A stretch of DNA of 17,828 nt, taken from assembly GCA_029258495.1 (NCBI GenBank), contig JARHYV010000193.1, positions 1 through 17,828 on the forward strand, in the 5' to 3' direction. Positions 14,143 through 17,828 of the stretch are shown here, piece after piece. Source of the DNA: Faecousia sp. Its GTDB lineage: Bacteria; Bacillota; Clostridia; Oscillospirales; Oscillospiraceae. The position numbers and the translations under genes are program-made. The notes under the pieces were generated by a model. The model searched no databases. It was given only the letters and a program-made list of their open reading frames with translations, and was not told the DNA's origin. Position 1 is the first letter of the stretch. The number at the start of each line of letters is the position of its first letter.

Positions 14143-15933
14143 ATGACGATCGTGGAAAAATTGAGCGCATTGCGTGAAACGATGCGTAAAGAAGGGGTCG
14201 ATGGCGTATTTGTGCCCTCAAGCGACCCCCATATGTCGGAGTATCTGCCGGATCATTGGAGGAGCCGTGCATGGCTTTCCGGATTTACCGGTTCTGCGGG
14301 AACTCTGTGCGTCACAACGCAGAAGGCGGCGCTGTGGACGGATGGCCGCTACTTCATTCAGGCGGAACGGGAGCTGGCAGGCAGCGGGATCGTGCTGATG
14401 AAGATGGGGCAGCCCAAGACACCTTCGGTAGAGCAGTGGCTGTCGGATGTGCTGCCCGAAAACGGCACTTTGGCTCTGGACGGCAGCTGCACCAATGCGG
14501 CGAAGGTCGAGATGCTGCAAAAGGCCTGTGCAGAAAAGAAGATTGCGGTTCGGGATCAGGACTTTATCGAGAGTCTTTGGACGGAGGATCGTCCTGCCGT
14601 GCCTGCAACCAAAGCATGGCTGGTGGATCGGGAGCATGCAGGCGCATCTGCCGCCGAAAAGCTGAAGACCTTGCGGGAGAAACTGGCGGCGAAGAAGGCA
14701 AATGCCATGCTTGTGTGCCGGCTGGACAGTGTGGCATGGCTGCTGAACCTTCGTGCAGACGATATCCGCTACACACCCTTTGCGCTGTCGTATTGTCTGG
14801 TCAAGCCGGAGGGAGTCGTCCTGTTTATCGACGAAAGCCGTGTGCCCGAGGATGTTGTGCGTGAATTGCAGACGCAGGGCGTCACACTGCATCCTTACGA
14901 TCAGGTAGGCGCATATCTTGCAGCCATCGGGGATGCGCTGACATTGCTGTATGAGCCTGCAAGTACCAACTGGTCGCTGCTGCGGGCATTGCAGGGAAAT
15001 CAGGCGGTGAAATTGGTGTCGGAAAAAGATCCGATCCAGCTGCTGAAGGCGGTCAAGAACGAGGCCGAGATGGCTTGCCAGCGCAAGGCGCATCGCAAAG
15101 ACGGTGCGGCAATGGTGCGCTTTGAGATGGAGCTGCGCCGGCGCATGGAGTCCGGGGAAGTCTGGACGGAATTGGAGGCGAGTGACTATCTTCTGGGACT
15201 GCGTATGGCGCAGGAAGGCTGTCTGGGGGCAAGCTTTGAAACCATCGCTGCCTACGGAGCCAACGCTGCCATGATGCACTATGCGCCCAAACAGGGCAGC
15301 TGTGCCGTGATCGAGCCCAGAGGACTGCTGCTTGTGGACAGCGGCGGACAGTACCGCCATGGCACCACGGATATCACCAGAACCTTTGCCGTGGGCCCGC
15401 TGACAGCGGATGAGCGGGATGCCTATACCTTGGTTCTGAAGAGCCATATTGCGGCAGCCCGTGCGGTGTTCAAATCCGGCAGCTCCGGAAAGAACATTGA
15501 CATTCTGGCGCGCGAACCCATGTGGCGCAGTGGTCTGGATTATCGCTGCGGCACCGGTCACGGCGTCGGGTTTGTGGGACTGATCCACGAAGGCCCTCAG
15601 GGACTGTCCTCTGCCAACGATACCCCCTTTGTGCCGGGGATGACCGTCACGGATGAGCCCGGTCTTTATGAAGAGGGAAAACTGGGGATCCGCATCGAAA
15701 ATGAGATGCTTTGTGTCCCGGTCTGCGAAACGGAATACGGCGCATTTTATGGTTTCGAGGCATTCACATACTGCCCCATCGACAAGCGTCCTCTGATCGT
15801 CGGGGAGCTGACGGATGAGGAATTGCAGTGGCTGAATGAATACCACGCGATGGTCTATCGGGAGCTGAGCGGTCTGCTGACCGAGGAAGAGGCTCTGTGG
15901 CTGAAGGATGCCTGTGCACCGGTGGTTCGCTAA
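14143..15933 (+). CDS. pepP: Three-domain Xaa-Pro aminopeptidase (M24B)
   Basis: 596 aa. Removes N-terminal residues that precede proline from peptides, using two metal ions. The two N-terminal creatinase-like domains (about 1-160 and 165-305) open with the phrase VDGVFVPSSDPHMSEY. The C-terminal pita-bread domain carries the metal ligands Asp399 and Asp410 (LLLVDSGGQYRHGTTDITRTF), His473 (GTGHGVGFVG), Glu505 (VTDEPGLYEEG) and Glu519 (IRIENE), with His379 and His482 as substrate-site histidines. The length and the insert match the eukaryote-like APP1 form found in many Clostridia rather than the shorter E. coli PepP. No signal peptide, so cytoplasmic. AAGGAG lies 10 nt before the chosen ATG; an upstream in-frame ATG at 14110 precedes that site and is not used. 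Monocistronic. Confidence 0.95.
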   Translation: MTIVEKLSALRETMRKEGVDGVFVPSSDPHMSEYLPDHWRSRAWLSGFTGSAGTLCVTTQKAALWTDGRYFIQAERELAGSGIVLMKMGQPKTPSVEQWLSDVLPENGTLALDGSCTNAAKVEMLQKACAEKKIAVRDQDFIESLWTEDRPAVPATKAWLVDREHAGASAAEKLKTLREKLAAKKANAMLVCRLDSVAWLLNLRADDIRYTPFALSYCLVKPEGVVLFIDESRVPEDVVRELQTQGVTLHPYDQVGAYLAAIGDALTLLYEPASTNWSLLRALQGNQAVKLVSEKDPIQLLKAVKNEAEMACQRKAHRKDGAAMVRFEMELRRRMESGEVWTELEASDYLLGLRMAQEGCLGASFETIAAYGANAAMMHYAPKQGSCAVIEPRGLLLVDSGGQYRHGTTDITRTFAVGPLTADERDAYTLVLKSHIAAARAVFKSGSSGKNIDILAREPMWRSGLDYRCGTGHGVGFVGLIHEGPQGLSSANDTPFVPGMTVTDEPGLYEEGKLGIRIENEMLCVPVCETEYGAFYGFEAFTYCPIDKRPLIVGELTDEELQWLNEYHAMVYRELSGLLTEEEALWLKDACAPVVR

Positions 15934-15981
15934 TCATCGCAGCCGGCTCTGCGGGATTTAGGATGATAAATGCATAACAAA

Positions 15982-16017
15982 ATGCCCCTGTGCTTTGTCT
16001 GCAAAGCACAGGGGCAT
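15982..16017. terminator. Terminator between the aminopeptidase and PAP2 genes
   Basis: A 16-bp perfect stem, ATGCCCCTGTGCTTTG with its complement, with a TCTG loop. The minus direction has TTTTG after it, so it best serves the PAP2 gene (stop 15 nt away); for the aminopeptidase it is 49 nt downstream with no T-run. Confidence 0.8.
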
Positions 16018-16031
16018 GATCTATATTGCGG

Positions 16032-16550
16032 TTACAGGATGGATATGGCGATCACGGCACAGATGCAGCCGACACCGGCACCGCCCAGAACATCACTGGG
16101 GTAGTGGACACCCACATAGAGTCTGGAATAGCCCATACAGAAGGCCTGAACGATGGCAGCAATGCGTCCCCACCAGTTTGGCAGCGTGGCAGCCCAAGCG
16201 ATCCCGGCAGAAAATGCAGCGCAGGTATGTCCGGAGGGGAAGGAGTTGGGGTCGTAGGAGATCAGCAGGGGCTTGATCTGGGGCATGGTCACATAGGGGC
16301 GCTTTCTTGCAAAGAAGGGTTTCAGCCCCAGGTTGGTGATCAGCACGCTGAATGCGAGGGCAAGCCCTGCGCAGACGCCGGCCTGATAGGTCTTTTTTGA
16401 AAAAAGCATCGCCAGAGAAATGGCGATCCAGATGAAACCGCCGTTGCCAAGAGAGGTGAATACCTTCATGACCACATCCAGTGCCTTCCATCGGCGGTGG
16501 GATTGGATCTGCAATATTAGATTGTCATCAAAACGCTGAATTGCATTCAA
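16032..16550 (-). CDS. PAP2-family membrane phosphatase (undecaprenyl-PP/phosphatidate type)
   Basis: 172 aa, inner membrane, about five to six hydrophobic segments. All three PAP2 phosphatase motifs are intact: KPFFARKRP (77-85), PSGH (105-108, His108 the proton donor) and SRLYVGVHYPSD (142-153, His149 the nucleophile). The size and motif spacing suit a lipid pyrophosphatase such as a BcrC/PgpB-like enzyme recycling undecaprenyl pyrophosphate, but phosphatidylglycerol phosphate or diacylglycerol pyrophosphate are also possible substrates. The start is a TTG at 16550 with GGAGG 8 nt upstream; the ATG nearby is out of frame. It follows the MerR gene by 87 AT-rich nt that include TACAAT (16596-16591) with a poor -35, so a private promoter is possible but co-transcription with the regulator cannot be ruled out. 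Confidence 0.9.
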   Translation of the reverse strand: MNAIQRFDDNLILQIQSHRRWKALDVVMKVFTSLGNGGFIWIAISLAMLFSKKTYQAGVCAGLALAFSVLITNLGLKPFFARKRPYVTMPQIKPLLISYDPNSFPSGHTCAAFSAGIAWAATLPNWWGRIAAIVQAFCMGYSRLYVGVHYPSDVLGGAGVGCICAVIAISIL

Positions 16551-16637
16551 TGGGGGAACCTCCGTTTGATTCGTGTATCTTTCTGACCATATTGTACCAA
16601 AAATTCAAGGAAATGATTATAAATAATCTTTAAATAT

Positions 16638-17414
16638 TTACAGCTCGATAAAATCCACGGGCTCCTGCACCTCGACCAGAGGGATCTGCATGTCGAAATT
16701 CAGATCAAACAGCTCCTTGACGATCAGAGGTTTCTGGGGCAGTCCTGCCAGACAGTTTGCCCAGCTTTTGTCTTCAAAGACTCTGCATGAGTAGCTGCCG
16801 CCGGGGATGGTGTGCAGATTGGCAGCAGGCACATCCGGGTACGGGATCTCTACAAAAACCTCTGCTGTGACGGATGCACCCCGACGGGAGAGGAGCACCC
16901 CCTGATTGAAACAGTCCGGGATCTCAAGACTCTGGCACTGGCGGAAGAGGGTGGTGTAATTTGCGCTGATTTCGCTGTATTCAGCCACATTGGCACGGAG
17001 CGGAGCGGTGAGGAAATACCGCTGAGGAATGTGCTGAACGAAGGCATCCTTCTTCTCGCGGACTTTGTTGGTGCGCATGATATGCCTGCTCATGGTGTCG
17101 AGAAAAGCGATGGAAGAGCGTAGTTTCTTCTCTTTCTCGGATACGATGGTTTCGGCATCCTGCAGCAGCTTACCAACATCCACGGAGCCATCCGGCTCAA
17201 TGTAGCTGCGGAAGTTTTTAAGGGGAATGTCCAGATCCAGACATACCTTGATCAGGTCTACGATCACCAGCTGATCTGACGAATAGTAGCGGTATCCGGA
17301 TTCCGGATCCACAAAAGCCGGTGGAAGGATCCCCAGCTGCCCGTAGTAGCGCAGGGATTTGACGCTGACAGCCTTGAATTTGCTGACTTCACCGATGGAA
17401 AAATACTTCTTCAA
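16638..17414 (-). CDS. BmrR-like MerR regulator with GyrI-like effector domain
   Basis: 258 aa from a TTG start at 17414, chosen because AGGAGG lies exactly 8 nt upstream and the protein then begins at the usual place (MKKYFSIGEVSKFKAVSVKSL). The MerR helix-turn-helix covers 5-70 (LRYYGQLGILPPAFVDPESGYRYYS is typical of the drug-sensing BmrR branch). A coiled coil lies at about 85-112. Residues about 130-258 are a GyrI-like multidrug-binding domain, ending in the alternating strand FDMQIPLVEVQEPVDFIEL. Such proteins bind cationic or lipophilic compounds and activate transporter genes. No transporter lies next to it; the downstream PAP2 phosphatase is the only same-strand neighbour and might be part of an envelope or drug response (inference). 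Confidence 0.87.
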   Translation of the reverse strand: MKKYFSIGEVSKFKAVSVKSLRYYGQLGILPPAFVDPESGYRYYSSDQLVIVDLIKVCLDLDIPLKNFRSYIEPDGSVDVGKLLQDAETIVSEKEKKLRSSIAFLDTMSRHIMRTNKVREKKDAFVQHIPQRYFLTAPLRANVAEYSEISANYTTLFRQCQSLEIPDCFNQGVLLSRRGASVTAEVFVEIPYPDVPAANLHTIPGGSYSCRVFEDKSWANCLAGLPQKPLIVKELFDLNFDMQIPLVEVQEPVDFIEL

Positions 17415-17455
17415 CCCATGCGCCTCCTGTGTGCAAGCAATCGTGGTGTCTGGAT

Positions 17456-17484
17456 ATGATACCAGAAAAATCACCCTATTTCAA
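17456..17484 (-). promoter_or_regulatory. Promoter of the BmrR-like gene
   Basis: TTGAAA, 17 nt, TATCAT on the minus strand. The 17-nt spacer is of the ordinary type, not the 19 nt of MerR-activated promoters. Confidence 0.75.
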
Positions 17485-17539
17485 CAGGAACCGCTCTGAA
17501 ATTTGCAGGTTTCTCTGCTGTAAAGCGGAGAGCGGCAAA

Positions 17540-17581
17540 CAGGCACCGATCCGAATGCGTTACATTCCGGGTCGGTGCCTG
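17540..17581 (-). terminator. Hairpin after the partial right-edge gene
   Basis: A stem of about 18 bp from CAGGCACCGA to TCGGTGCCTG with one mismatch and a 5-nt loop, 3 nt after the stop codon of the right-edge gene. Only TTT follows on the minus strand, so it is a moderate terminator. Confidence 0.65.
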
Positions 17582-17584
17582 TGA

Positions 17585-17828
17585 TTATAGGGATGAAAGA
17601 AATTCTCCGGCAGAGCGAACGGGGATATGCGCCTGCTCGGCAAGGCGCAGGAGATCTGCGTTACATTGGTTGCCGCTGCCGATTGGGGTTCCGGCATCGA
17701 TCACCAGCTCGCATCGGCGCAGCAGCCGGGAGGCTGTGTCGAATGTCTGCCGGGTGACCGGCTCGAATGCAGCGGCGGATGCCACATGGCTGCTGAGCAT
17801 CTGGGCGACCTGAAAATCCACATCATTT
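17585..17828 (-). CDS. C-terminal fragment of an unknown protein (5' end beyond window)
   Basis: The frame runs open from the window edge to TAA at 17585, about 81 residues. Readable parts: NDVDFQVAQMLSSHVASAAAFEPVTRQTFDTASRLL, then LRRCELVIDAGTPIGSGNQ and LLRLAEQAHIPVR. A GTG and an ATG near the edge are not taken as starts, as no ribosome binding site can be seen. The CxxVIDAGxPIGxGNxxN pattern recalls the C-terminal extension I associate with some cobalamin/heme/siderophore ABC-transporter ATPases of Clostridia, but this is from memory and weak. Otherwise unrecognised. Confidence 0.65.
   Translation of the reverse strand, partial: NDVDFQVAQMLSSHVASAAAFEPVTRQTFDTASRLLRRCELVIDAGTPIGSGNQCNADLLRLAEQAHIPVRSAGEFLSSL

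Noticed and set aside
14218..15846. Long open frame (about 540 codons) on the minus strand opposite the aminopeptidase
   Set aside because: The aminopeptidase frame has complete catalytic motifs. The antisense frame has none and is a codon-bias shadow.

Overview
The window looks like core chromosome from an anaerobic, low-redox member of the Clostridia, probably an Oscillospiraceae/Ruminococcaceae-type gut bacterium. The reasons are the moderately high GC genes separated by AT-rich promoters, strong AGGAGG ribosome binding sites, a fermentative AdhE, a TbADH/CbADH-type secondary alcohol dehydrogenase, an Fe-S aldo/keto reductase, a tandem glycine riboswitch and typical Firmicutes families (MgtE, AGCS, DUF624, MerR). 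This placement is inferred from gene content, not from a marker gene. I see no mobile element, CRISPR array, tRNA or rRNA.

Layout. 1-1163 (-): 5' part of glycerol kinase, cut by the window edge. 1480-2541 (+): NADP-dependent secondary alcohol dehydrogenase, which shares a bidirectional terminator with the convergent mgtE (2601-4016, -). The 330-nt mgtE leader holds a strong promoter, a 28-codon upstream ORF with its own Shine-Dalgarno, a long hairpin built from that ORF, and a terminator whose 5' arm overlaps that hairpin. This has the architecture of a translation-dependent attenuator and does not resemble the M-box. 4525-6243 (+): promoter, tandem glycine riboswitch, terminator and an AGCS sodium:amino-acid symporter. 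6440-7081 (+): orphan secreted protein with a degenerate FctA/Spy0128-like pilin domain. 7221-8111 (+): MerR regulator with two C-terminal membrane segments.

8217-9253 (-): a stand-alone FeoA protein behind two GTTAG-N6-CTAAC operators, and a DUF624/YesL-like membrane protein. 9368-10989 (-): GNAT acetyltransferase and an aldo/keto reductase with a C-terminal ferredoxin-like domain. 11255-13864 (-): bifunctional AdhE, whose promoter carries four ATCGRT boxes at an exact 14-bp period. 14143-15933 (+): three-domain Xaa-Pro aminopeptidase. 16032-17414 (-): PAP2-family phosphatase and a BmrR-like MerR regulator, both apparently starting at TTG. 17585-17828 (-): C-terminal fragment of a further gene.

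Two themes recur. The first is disposal of reducing equivalents: secondary alcohol dehydrogenase, AdhE, aldo/keto reductase and glycerol kinase lie close together, and the first two share an 11-nt promoter word (TAATTATCGAT). The second is ion and nutrient sensing by leader RNA or operators: the mgtE attenuator, the glycine riboswitch and metal-type boxes at feoA. The best candidates for something undescribed are the mgtE leader peptide attenuator and the 14-bp-periodic adhE operator.
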